DNA from: Thermodesulfovibrio sp.
Lineage (GTDB): Bacteria; Nitrospirota; Thermodesulfovibrionia; Thermodesulfovibrionales; JdFR-85
Length of the DNA: 5,280 nucleotides
Direction: 5' to 3'
NCBI GenBank assembly: GCA_027050975.1
Contig: JALUAR010000059.1
Coordinates: forward strand, 1 to 5,280
A program made the translations under genes and the position numbers. Positions within the stretch are counted from its first letter, which is position 1. Each line of letters begins with the position of its first letter. The notes beneath the pieces are model-generated. The model saw only the letters and a list, made by a program, of their open reading frames with translations, was not told the DNA's origin and searched no databases. Below are positions 1-5,280 of the stretch, in pieces.

Positions 1-28
1 CATTCGAATTCTTTTTTAGATAAAGACC

Positions 29-1210
29 ATGTTTGATATTATAAAACTAATTCTGGTATTTCTGATCATTCTTCTCTTGCTCAGGAGAAGGTGGAATGTC
101 GGGTATGTTCTCCTTGTTGCCTCGGCAGTGCTAGCCCTTTTTTATCTTATGTCTCCAGAAAGGATAGCGCTGTCGATAAAAGGGACTGTCACCTCCAGAG
201 TAACAATTACCTTGCTTATTGCGCTTACATTTATCCGTATCTTTGAGTTTGTTCTCAGAGAGCGGGCTATCCTTGAGGGTATGATGAACTCAATGAAGGA
301 GACGCTGCGAAACAGACTGGCTGTAATTATCTCCATGCCCCTGCTGATCGGAATGCTTCCCTCGGTGGGAGGTGCCTACTTTTCAGCTCCCATGGTGAAA
401 GAGGCCACGCGTGGGCTTGGAATGAGCCCGGAGGATAAGGCCTTTGCAAACTACTGGTACAGGCATCCTTGGGAGTACATACTGCCTCTTTATCCTGGAC
501 TTATCCTGGCATCGGCAATTACATCCATTGAGGTGAGAACCTACATACTCCTTAATCTTCCCTATGCATTGACCATGTTTTTTTCAGGACTGTGGATGCT
601 CAGAAGGGTAAGGGGAAGATTTGAGAGAACAGGCGGCTGGTCCTGGAAAAGGTTTGTATACTTTCTGCCTATAATAGGATTATTATGTCTGGTAATACTC
701 GGCCACATGCCACTTCATTATGCATTGGTCATACTTACCCTTTTTCTTATGATTATCCTGAGACTGCCTGTGCAGCGATGGAAGGAGGCATTCCGCCACG
801 GTTTTTCCAAGGATGTTATTGTTCTTATTGCCGGAGTTATGCTATTTAAGGAGGTACTTGAGGTCTCCGGGGCTGTGAGCAACATAAGCCGCTTCTTTTC
901 CGAGAACAATATCCCACTTCTTCCGGTGCTATTTCTCATGCCCTTTATAACTGGAATCTTAACGGGAATCACCGTTGGTTTTGTGGGGAGTACCTTCCCC
1001 CTTATCTATTCCCTTACTGGAGCCGACCCCCATTCTTTTACTTTTGCCTTTGCATCCGGCTTTATCGGGGTTCTGCTTTCTCCAGTGCATGTATGTCTCA
1101 TTCTGACAAGGGAGTATTTCAGGGCCGATATGATGGGTGTGTATAAAAGGATTATACCTCTTGCCCTTATAGTTCTTGTTGTTGCTTTAATGGAATTCTC
1201 GCTGCTATGA
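29..1210 (+). CDS. DUF401 family integral membrane protein (putative transporter)
   Basis: A 393-residue, very hydrophobic protein with about ten predicted membrane segments, acting in the inner membrane. I assign it to DUF401 (PF04165) from motifs I recognise: LPSVGGAYFSAPMV at residues 110-123, NYWYRHPWEY then LPLYP at 141-156, a glycine-rich TGITVGFVGSTFPL at 312-325, and SPVHVCLILTREYF at 351-364. Similar PxxGG..SAP-type loops occur in ion-transporter superfamily carriers such as GntP-like permeases, so a transport role is likely but the substrate is unknown. The length is normal for the family. The ATG at 29 is the first possible start, because an in-frame TAG lies at 17-19. The Shine-Dalgarno is weak (AAAGA just upstream), so translation may be coupled to an upstream gene outside the window. 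The two-component pair follows 79 nt downstream on the same strand with no clear terminator between, so co-transcription is possible. Family assignment is firm; function is inferred. Confidence 0.88.
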   Translation: MFDIIKLILVFLIILLLLRRRWNVGYVLLVASAVLALFYLMSPERIALSIKGTVTSRVTITLLIALTFIRIFEFVLRERAILEGMMNSMKETLRNRLAVIISMPLLIGMLPSVGGAYFSAPMVKEATRGLGMSPEDKAFANYWYRHPWEYILPLYPGLILASAITSIEVRTYILLNLPYALTMFFSGLWMLRRVRGRFERTGGWSWKRFVYFLPIIGLLCLVILGHMPLHYALVILTLFLMIILRLPVQRWKEAFRHGFSKDVIVLIAGVMLFKEVLEVSGAVSNISRFFSENNIPLLPVLFLMPFITGILTGITVGFVGSTFPLIYSLTGADPHSFTFAFASGFIGVLLSPVHVCLILTREYFRADMMGVYKRIIPLALIVLVVALMEFSLL

Positions 1211-1289
1211 TATTTGTATATGCTAATGATTTGCTGAAATGAGATGATGCGCGCAGAAGCGCAGTATAGCCTGTTCATGAGGTGCATGT

Positions 1290-1973
1290 ATGAAAATACT
1301 TGTTGTAGAGGATGAAAAGAAGATTTCAGATATTGTAAAGGCATACCTCCAGAAGGAGGGCTATGCTGTGACAGTTGCATCCACTGGCTCGGAAGCCATC
1401 GATTTCCTGAAAGAGGGATTCGATCTCATAATTTTAGACTTAATGCTTCCCGATATTCCCGGAGAAGAGATATGCGAGATGATAAGGAAGGATTCGGATA
1501 TTCCTATTATCATGCTCACGGCAAAGAGTGATGAAGAGGACAGGATAAAAGGGCTTGGAATCGGTGCTGACGATTATGTGGTAAAGCCTTTCAGCCCGAG
1601 AGAGCTGGTGGCAAGGGTAAAGGCACTGCTTAGAAGAACAAAAGGTAATAAGAGAATTCTCAGTTTTAACGGGGGTGATCTGGTAATTGATACCGCCTCC
1701 CTTGAGGTTAGAAAGGGTAATTCCCCATTAACTCTGACTCCTACGGAGTTCAAACTTCTCAGTACAATTGCCGAAAGACCCGGCCAGGTGTTCACCAGGC
1801 TTCAACTGGTAAATACCATACTTGGATATGATTTCGAGGGATACGACCGAACCATCGATGCACATATAAAAAATATCCGGCATAAAATAGAGGATGATCC
1901 ACGAAATCCAAGTTATATCAAGACCGTTTACGGTGTGGGTTATAAATTCATAGGCAGACTGGATGAGGACTAA
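1290..1973 (+). CDS. OmpR/PhoB-family DNA-binding response regulator
   Basis: A 227-residue cytoplasmic transcription regulator of standard OmpR-family length. The N-terminal receiver domain (about 1-120) has the acidic pocket E7/D8, the phospho-acceptor D50 in the motif LIILDLMLPD, the switch T77 (MLTAK), and the conserved lysine K99 (VKPF). The C-terminal winged helix (about 128-224) contains the TPTEFKLL start of the domain, the recognition-helix region RTIDAHIKNIRHKI (187-200), and the closing YGVGYKF hairpin. All catalytic residues are intact. The start is supported by GAGGTG at 1279-1284, 5 nt before the ATG. Its last 11 nt overlap the histidine kinase gene, the usual arrangement for a cognate pair. 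The kinase downstream should phosphorylate D50. Target genes cannot be deduced; the adjacent DUF401 gene and the operon itself are candidates. The family is certain, but no specific orthologue (PhoB, BaeR, etc.) can be named. Confidence 0.97.
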   Translation: MKILVVEDEKKISDIVKAYLQKEGYAVTVASTGSEAIDFLKEGFDLIILDLMLPDIPGEEICEMIRKDSDIPIIMLTAKSDEEDRIKGLGIGADDYVVKPFSPRELVARVKALLRRTKGNKRILSFNGGDLVIDTASLEVRKGNSPLTLTPTEFKLLSTIAERPGQVFTRLQLVNTILGYDFEGYDRTIDAHIKNIRHKIEDDPRNPSYIKTVYGVGYKFIGRLDED

Positions 1974-3339
1974 ATTATTCATATCCTTCATAGCCATTAT
2001 ACTTCTTGCCCTTCTTTCAAACATTGTCTTTGAGCGTCTCATTATAAGGGATTTTAACGAGTATGTGAAAAGCACGGAGGAGGACCGTATTTACTGGCTT
2101 CTGGCCTCTGTGGAGGGTAGTTATAAAGATAAACACTGGGATGAACTGCTTCTGAGGGAGTCTCTGCACTGGGCCATGATGCTCGGTTTTGAGGCATATA
2201 TAGAGGATACTGCAGGAGAGCGGATTCTCTCAACAATGGAGGTCCTTGGTGATCTCAACCAGAGCATGCTTAAAAGAATGAACTCTCTTTTTGATCTGCC
2301 TTACGGATATGGTGACTTCATATGGTACCCCCTTTATGTGAAGGGTAAGGAGATTGGTCGACTCTATGTGAGACCACTAAGAAGGCTTGGCTTTATTCCC
2401 CAGAAGGAGGATATCTTCAGGAGTCGTGGCAGGGAGTTTCTTATAATCTCATTTCTTATAGCAGGTGGCGGGGCCCTGGTGCTGGCAATACTCTTTACGA
2501 GATTCCTTTCAAATCCTATCAGAAACCTGACAGAGGCAGCTGAAAAGATTGCAAAGGGTGATTTCTCTGTAAATCCCAGGAGCCGACACAGGTTTCAAAA
2601 GCTTTACAGAAGGCTTCGCTGTGAAGATGAAATCGACAGACTCAGTTATGCCTTCAATTACATGGTGGAGGCATTACGAAAAGAGGATGCCCTCAGAAAG
2701 CATCTTACCTCCAATATAGTACATGAGCTCAGAACCCCTTTGACCATAATGAAAGGCAATTTAGAGGCACTGGAAGACGGAGTTATCTCTGATCCTGTTG
2801 AGGTGCTGAAGAATCTCCAGACAGAGATAGACAGGCTTATTACGCTTGTGGAGGGCATAGAGGATATAACAAGGGCAGAGGCAAGCTTTTTCAAAAGGGG
2901 AGAGGCTGTTACACTGCAACTGAAGGAGTTCATGGATTCTGTGCTTGGTGGGATGAGGCATCTCTTTGAAGAGAAGGGATTATCGGTTAGCTCGGTGGGA
3001 GAGGATATAACTGTGAAAACCTATCCTGATAAATTACATATTGTGCTTAACAATCTCCTTTCCAATGCATTGAAGTATACAGAAAAGGGTGGAATTACCG
3101 TAAGGTGGGGTAGATACGGAGAGAAAGAGTTTTTCATTACCGTAGAGGATACAGGTAGAGGCATAGACCAGAATGATATCAAAAAGATATTTGACAGGTT
3201 CTACAAAGGATCCTACTCAGAGGGACGAGGCCTGGGGCTTGCCATTGTTAAGGAACTTCTTGAAACAATGGGCGGAAGGATTGAGGTTCGCTCTGAGAAG
3301 GGAATGGGATCTTCATTTACAGTAATATTGCCAGGATAA
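1963..3339 (+). CDS. Membrane sensor histidine kinase (HAMP-HisKA-HATPase), partner of the upstream regulator
   Basis: A 458-residue inner-membrane sensor kinase. TM1 spans about 5-24. An extracytoplasmic sensor of about 135 residues follows (about 25-157), ending in a PLYVKGKEIGRLYVRP strand pair that resembles Cache/PDC-type sensors (inference). TM2 is at about 159-179. The HAMP linker (about 177-237) is followed by the HisKA dimerisation helix with phospho-acceptor H254 in NIVHELRTPLT. The ATPase domain (about 320-458) has an N box NNLLSNALKY (N364, N368), G1 box EDTGRG (395-400), F box IFDRFYKG (409-416) and G2 box GRGLGLAI (421-428). It looks catalytically complete. The HAMP connector is about 11 residues longer than usual and strongly basic (R206-R219), with one cysteine at C220. 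The start codon lies inside the regulator gene with an 11-nt overlap and no strong Shine-Dalgarno, so translational coupling is likely. The sensed signal is unknown. The 3' end faces the radical SAM gene. Confidence 0.96.
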   Translation: MRTKLFISFIAIILLALLSNIVFERLIIRDFNEYVKSTEEDRIYWLLASVEGSYKDKHWDELLLRESLHWAMMLGFEAYIEDTAGERILSTMEVLGDLNQSMLKRMNSLFDLPYGYGDFIWYPLYVKGKEIGRLYVRPLRRLGFIPQKEDIFRSRGREFLIISFLIAGGGALVLAILFTRFLSNPIRNLTEAAEKIAKGDFSVNPRSRHRFQKLYRRLRCEDEIDRLSYAFNYMVEALRKEDALRKHLTSNIVHELRTPLTIMKGNLEALEDGVISDPVEVLKNLQTEIDRLITLVEGIEDITRAEASFFKRGEAVTLQLKEFMDSVLGGMRHLFEEKGLSVSSVGEDITVKTYPDKLHIVLNNLLSNALKYTEKGGITVRWGRYGEKEFFITVEDTGRGIDQNDIKKIFDRFYKGSYSEGRGLGLAIVKELLETMGGRIEVRSEKGMGSSFTVILPG

Positions 3340-3357
3340 GATAGAAGTGGTAATTTA

Positions 3358-4770
3358 TTATGAACAGCCTTTGGCAAATGAGGTTGTTTCTAAATCAGTG
3401 AGGTGGAGTTCCTCAAGATAGTCCTGAATCTCTTTCATTGCCCTTTTTATCATTTTCTTGCCATACATTCCTACGGCAGCATAGAAGAACTCCATTTTTG
3501 CCAGATGGCGTAGTATGTACCTCCAGGAGTAAAACCTACCCATTGCCTTAAGGGTTTCTATCTGTAATGTTGCCGGTGTCATAAGTGTCGGCTTGAAGAC
3601 AATGTGGTGGGCATCGTATTTGCTCCAATCAGTATGTAAAAGTCTGCCGCCGTCTCTCATTTCATAAAAGAAGGGAGTTCCGGGCAATGGAGTGAGCATC
3701 ATAAACTGTACCGTGTCTATACCCAGCTTGATGGCAAAATCAGCAGTCTTTCGTATGGTATCGATATCATCGGTGTCAGCACCTAAAACAAACATTCCAT
3801 GAATTCTGATACCATGCTCTTTGAGTGCCTTTATACATCTGACAATATCTTCCGTATCCTGCTTTTTGTTGTAAGCCTCAAGGGTCTTAGGGTTAATTGA
3901 TTCGAAACCAATGTATGTGGTGTCACAGCCTGAGTCTGCCATAAGTTTCAGAAGTTCTGGATCACGGGCAACATCGGTTCTTACCTGAGCTGTCCATTTC
4001 AATTTGATCCTTTCTGCAAGAAGACCCCTTAGAATCTCCTTTGTCCTTTTCTTGTTGGCTGCAAAATTGTCATCAACTATAAATTTCGTGGACTTTGTCA
4101 GTTCTGCGGCATGCTTCAACTCCCTGATAGTGCCTTCAACCGATTTGAAGCGATATTTTCTACCGAATATCTGAATCACAGAACAGAACTTACAATTATA
4201 CGGACAGCCTCTGGAGGTGGAGACAGGATAAACTGATGCAGGATTCCAGTTGTGCACAAGGGATAAATCAGGCACGGGCAAACTATCCAGATCCTCGATC
4301 AGGGGATGGGGAACATTGTTAATTACCTTGCCATCCTTGTCCTTGTAGGATATACCCTTTATCTCTGACAGGTCCGGTTTACCCCTGGTCAGATAATCGA
4401 TAAGGGCCGGTAAGCTATAGTCTCCCTCTCCCCGCACCACATAGTCTGCATGCTCAAGGGCCTCTTCCGGCAGAAAAGACGGATGAGCACCGCCTATTAT
4501 TACGGGAATTCCCATTGCTCTCAGTTTGTCGGCAATTGCATATGCCCTTATAGCTGTCGAGGTAATGGTAGAAATGCAGACTATATCGGAGTTTTCTATA
4601 AAGGACCAGTCGGGCTCGGAGATATCCTCAATAAATGCCCTTACCTCATATCCTCGATTTTTAAGAATGGTTGAAAGCAGTACGGCGCCAAGCCTGGGAA
4701 TAGGAAACTTACTGTAAATATGAGCGCCGGGCGAGCGTGCTTCGATAAATGCTACCCTTTTTATTTTCAT
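3358..4770 (-). CDS. B12-binding-domain radical SAM protein
   Basis: A 470-residue cytoplasmic enzyme with an N-terminal cobalamin-binding-like domain (about 1-160) and a radical SAM barrel (about 180-370). The first part shows IPRLGAVLLSTIL (24-36), the sheet-and-loop IIGGAHPSF (91-99) and RGEGD (113-117). It has no DxHxxG motif, so any cobalamin would be bound without the classical lower histidine. The barrel has the cluster motif C189-x3-C193-x2-C196 (SRGCPYNCKFC), a VDDNF strand (232-236), a YIGFES strand (286-291), and LTPLPGTPF (359-367). This layout matches the BchE/methyltransferase-like class, which acts on lipids, tetrapyrroles or other unactivated carbons; the substrate here is unknown. 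The frame stays open to an ATG at 4836, adding 22 hydrophobic residues. I prefer 4770 because family members begin near MKIKRVAFIEAR and a sigma70-like promoter lies inside the extension. Neither start has a Shine-Dalgarno. The gene is convergent with the kinase gene (18 nt apart) and divergent from the DUF1858 gene. Confidence 0.93.
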   Translation of the reverse strand: MKIKRVAFIEARSPGAHIYSKFPIPRLGAVLLSTILKNRGYEVRAFIEDISEPDWSFIENSDIVCISTITSTAIRAYAIADKLRAMGIPVIIGGAHPSFLPEEALEHADYVVRGEGDYSLPALIDYLTRGKPDLSEIKGISYKDKDGKVINNVPHPLIEDLDSLPVPDLSLVHNWNPASVYPVSTSRGCPYNCKFCSVIQIFGRKYRFKSVEGTIRELKHAAELTKSTKFIVDDNFAANKKRTKEILRGLLAERIKLKWTAQVRTDVARDPELLKLMADSGCDTTYIGFESINPKTLEAYNKKQDTEDIVRCIKALKEHGIRIHGMFVLGADTDDIDTIRKTADFAIKLGIDTVQFMMLTPLPGTPFFYEMRDGGRLLHTDWSKYDAHHIVFKPTLMTPATLQIETLKAMGRFYSWRYILRHLAKMEFFYAAVGMYGKKMIKRAMKEIQDYLEELHLTDLETTSFAKGCS

Positions 4771-4780
4771 AATTAGATAT

Positions 4781-4809
4781 AGTATATAACATAATAGGAT
4801 AATTTGCAA
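4781..4809 (-). promoter_or_regulatory. Putative sigma70-type promoter for the radical SAM gene
   Basis: On the minus strand, TTGCAA (4809-4804) and TATACT (4786-4781) are separated by exactly 17 nt, matching the sigma70 consensus at 4/6 and 5/6 positions. The predicted transcription start is the A near 4774, only about 4 nt before the ATG at 4770. This supports the shorter protein start and implies a nearly leaderless mRNA, consistent with the absence of a Shine-Dalgarno. A second -10-like TATTAT (4796-4791) has only a poor -35 partner. AT-rich DNA gives chance matches, so this remains a prediction. Confidence 0.55.
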
Positions 4810-4821
4810 GAAAAAAGTGAT

Positions 4822-4837
4822 TATGACATAAATCATA
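4822..4837. promoter_or_regulatory. Palindromic operator candidate with CRP/FNR-family geometry
   Basis: TATGA-CATAAA-TCATA is a perfect 5-bp inverted repeat around a 6-nt spacer, centred at 4829.5. The TGA-N6-TCA core has the half-site spacing known for CRP (TGTGA-N6-TCACA), FNR (TTGAT-N4-ATCAA) and relatives such as HcpR. It sits between two divergent promoters, roughly 46 nt upstream of the predicted DUF1858 start of transcription and 55 nt upstream of that of the radical SAM gene. These distances are near, but not exactly at, the classical activator positions. The regulator itself is not in the window, and a chance palindrome in AT-rich DNA cannot be excluded. Confidence 0.45.
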
Positions 4838-4863
4838 TTAACCAGTGAAGATATCTATTAAAA

Positions 4864-4869
4864 TATAAT
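4864..4869 (+). promoter_or_regulatory. Putative -10 element for the DUF1858 operon
   Basis: A perfect TATAAT lies 30 nt before the ATG at 4900, predicting transcription from about 4876 and a short leader of about 24 nt carrying the Shine-Dalgarno. At 16-18 nt upstream the candidate -35 sequences (around 4840-4847) match the consensus poorly. This is typical of promoters that need an activator, and the palindrome at 4822-4837 is the obvious candidate site. Confidence 0.5.
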
Positions 4870-4888
4870 CAAGAAAAACATGAAGGAA

Positions 4889-4894
4889 AGGAGG
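4889..4894 (+). promoter_or_regulatory. Strong Shine-Dalgarno of the DUF1858 gene
   Basis: AGGAGG sits 5 nt before the ATG at 4900. It decides the start over the nearby ATG at 4880, which is out of frame and has no ribosome site of its own. Confidence 0.85.
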
Positions 4895-4899
4895 ATACC

Positions 4900-5106
4900 A
4901 TGGCAAAGAAAGAGGTAACAAAGGATACGGTAATAGGGGACATTATAAAGGAGAGACCTGAAGCGATGAAGATTATAGAGAAGTACTTCGGAAATGGCTG
5001 CTTTACATGTCCGGGGATAAAGGTTGAGTCAATAGCATTTGGAGCGATGATGCACAATGTGGACCCGAACAAGATCGTAAAAGAGATAAACGAACTGGAG
5101 GACTAA
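4900..5106 (+). CDS. DUF1858 / hybrid-cluster-protein-associated redox disulfide protein
   Basis: A 68-residue soluble protein that I recognise as DUF1858 (TIGR03980, the redox-disulfide domain often encoded beside or fused to hybrid cluster protein, Hcp). It begins VTKDTVIGDIIKERPEA (6-22), the usual helix leading to 'KYFGNGCFTCPG' (28-39). Within this, C34 and C37 form the family CxxC pair and are expected to cycle between dithiol and disulfide. The rest is a helical tail (MMHNVDPNKIVKEINEL). The length is that of the stand-alone domain and nothing is missing. The exact biochemical role of the family is not established; a link to nitric oxide or hydroxylamine stress comes only from its usual Hcp neighbour, which is not in this window. 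It is followed after 3 nt by a small cysteine-rich gene, almost surely in the same transcript. A strong Shine-Dalgarno and a TATAAT box precede it. Confidence 0.93.
   Translation: MAKKEVTKDTVIGDIIKERPEAMKIIEKYFGNGCFTCPGIKVESIAFGAMMHNVDPNKIVKEINELED
5097..5101 (+). promoter_or_regulatory. Shine-Dalgarno of the 42-aa gene, inside the DUF1858 coding end
   Basis: GGAGG lies 8 nt before the ATG at 5110, within the last codons of the DUF1858 gene. It is the main support, apart from the protein sequence, that the short frame is translated, and it implies translational coupling. Confidence 0.7.
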
Positions 5107-5109
5107 GTT

Positions 5110-5238
5110 ATGGAAGTCAAATGTTTTGTCTGCGGTTACAGCGAAAATGACAGGGTTTATCTTCCCTGTATACATGAGGGTGAAGAAAAGATCGTTTGTG
5201 TAAGATGTCTGCCTGTACTTATTCACGGAGCACATTAG
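5110..5238 (+). CDS. Small five-cysteine protein (42 aa), putative metal-binding
   Basis: The frame runs from ATG 5110 to TAG 5236-5238 and encodes 42 residues beginning MEVKCFVCGYSENDRVYLPC and ending VLIHGAH. Cysteines are C5, C8, C20, C30 and C33, giving two CxxC pairs about 22 residues apart plus a middle cysteine. Histidines are H22, H39 and H42. Two CxxC knuckles at this spacing resemble a zinc ribbon, so it probably binds zinc or possibly an iron-sulfur centre (inference). A good Shine-Dalgarno precedes it and the DUF1858 stop is only 3 nt upstream, so it should be made from the same mRNA. I have an impression that similar short ORFs accompany DUF1858 genes in anaerobes, but I cannot name a family. 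Function is unknown; a redox or metal partner of the DUF1858 protein is the simplest idea. Confidence 0.78.
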   Translation: MEVKCFVCGYSENDRVYLPCIHEGEEKIVCVRCLPVLIHGAH

Positions 5239-5259
5239 TCCCCTCCCCCTCCCTTCTGC

Positions 5260-5280
5260 AGACCGGGGGTGGTCTCCCCC
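5260..5280 (+). terminator. Possible GC hairpin downstream of the small cysteine-rich gene
   Basis: AGACC (5260-5264) can pair with GGTCT (5271-5275) around a GGGGGT loop. Alternatively GGGGG (5265-5269) can pair with CCCCC (5276-5280). It lies 21 nt after the stop codon, where a terminator would be expected. No T-run is seen because the window ends at 5280, so termination is unproven and this may instead be part of a G/C-rich repeat. Confidence 0.25.

Noticed and set aside
1248..1263. Hairpin TGCGC-GCAGAA-GCGCA between the DUF401 and response regulator genes, considered as a terminator
   Set aside because: The stem is only 5 bp and is followed by GTATAGCC rather than a T-run, so it does not look like an intrinsic terminator. 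A regulatory role cannot be supported.
1211..1289. Promoter for the two-component genes in the 79-nt gap (TTGCTG at 1231, TATAGC at 1265)
   Set aside because: The two boxes are 28 nt apart, too far to form one promoter, and neither has a good partner at 16-18 nt.
3363..3389. Stem AACAGCC / GGTTGTT just after the kinase gene, considered as a + strand terminator
   Set aside because: It has a 12-nt loop, a G-U pair and only a short T-stretch (TTGTTTC), and it lies inside the end of the radical SAM coding sequence, so it is probably incidental.
4450..4717. Open frames of 63-74 codons on the + strand within the radical SAM gene
   Set aside because: They lie opposite a well-conserved coding region and have no recognisable domain or ribosome site, so they are shadows of the real gene.
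4771..4836. N-terminal membrane helix of the radical SAM protein if translation began at 4836
   Set aside because: The hydrophobic residues are encoded by AT-rich promoter-like DNA, there is no Shine-Dalgarno, and the family-like N-terminus starts at 4770.
4869..5235. Minus-strand open frames of about 67 codons opposite the DUF1858 and 42-aa genes
   Set aside because: They are antisense to better-supported genes with clear Shine-Dalgarno sites and cysteine motifs, and their translations resemble no family I know.

Overview
The window carries six protein genes and two short regulatory regions; I see no RNA gene, mobile element or CRISPR array. Arginine is mostly AGA/AGG, GC is moderate, and the content (a DUF401 transporter, a B12-type radical SAM enzyme, a DUF1858 redox-disulfide protein) fits an anaerobic or microaerophilic bacterium. 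I would guess a Nitrospirota/Thermodesulfovibrio-like or deltaproteobacterial lineage. That placement is inference from gene content, not proof.

Left half, + strand (29-3339): a DUF401 integral membrane protein (29-1210) is followed after 79 nt by an OmpR-type response regulator (1290-1973). A membrane sensor histidine kinase (1963-3339) overlaps the regulator by 11 nt. The regulator and kinase form a two-component system that looks complete. Its signal and targets cannot be read from sequence, but the DUF401 gene just upstream on the same strand is a plausible functional partner.

Middle, - strand (3358-4770): a B12-binding-type radical SAM protein converges on the kinase gene with only 18 nt between stop codons. 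The open frame extends to 4836, but the start at 4770 is better. A good sigma70-like promoter (TTGCAA-17-TATACT) sits inside the longer version and would give a nearly leaderless mRNA.

Right end, + strand (4900-5238): after a 129-nt AT-rich divergent control region comes a two-gene unit. It encodes a 68-aa DUF1858 / Hcp-associated redox-disulfide protein with a CxxC motif, then, 3 nt on, a 42-aa five-cysteine protein (5110-5238). The control region holds a perfect TATGA-N6-TCATA palindrome with CRP/FNR-family geometry and a perfect TATAAT box lacking a good -35, which suggests activator-dependent, redox- or nitrosative-stress-linked expression. The last 40 nt are C-rich with a small GC hairpin and are cut off by the window end.

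The most interesting part is this right end: a divergent CRP/FNR-like control region next to a DUF1858 gene and a tiny cysteine-rich partner that I do not recognise as a named family.
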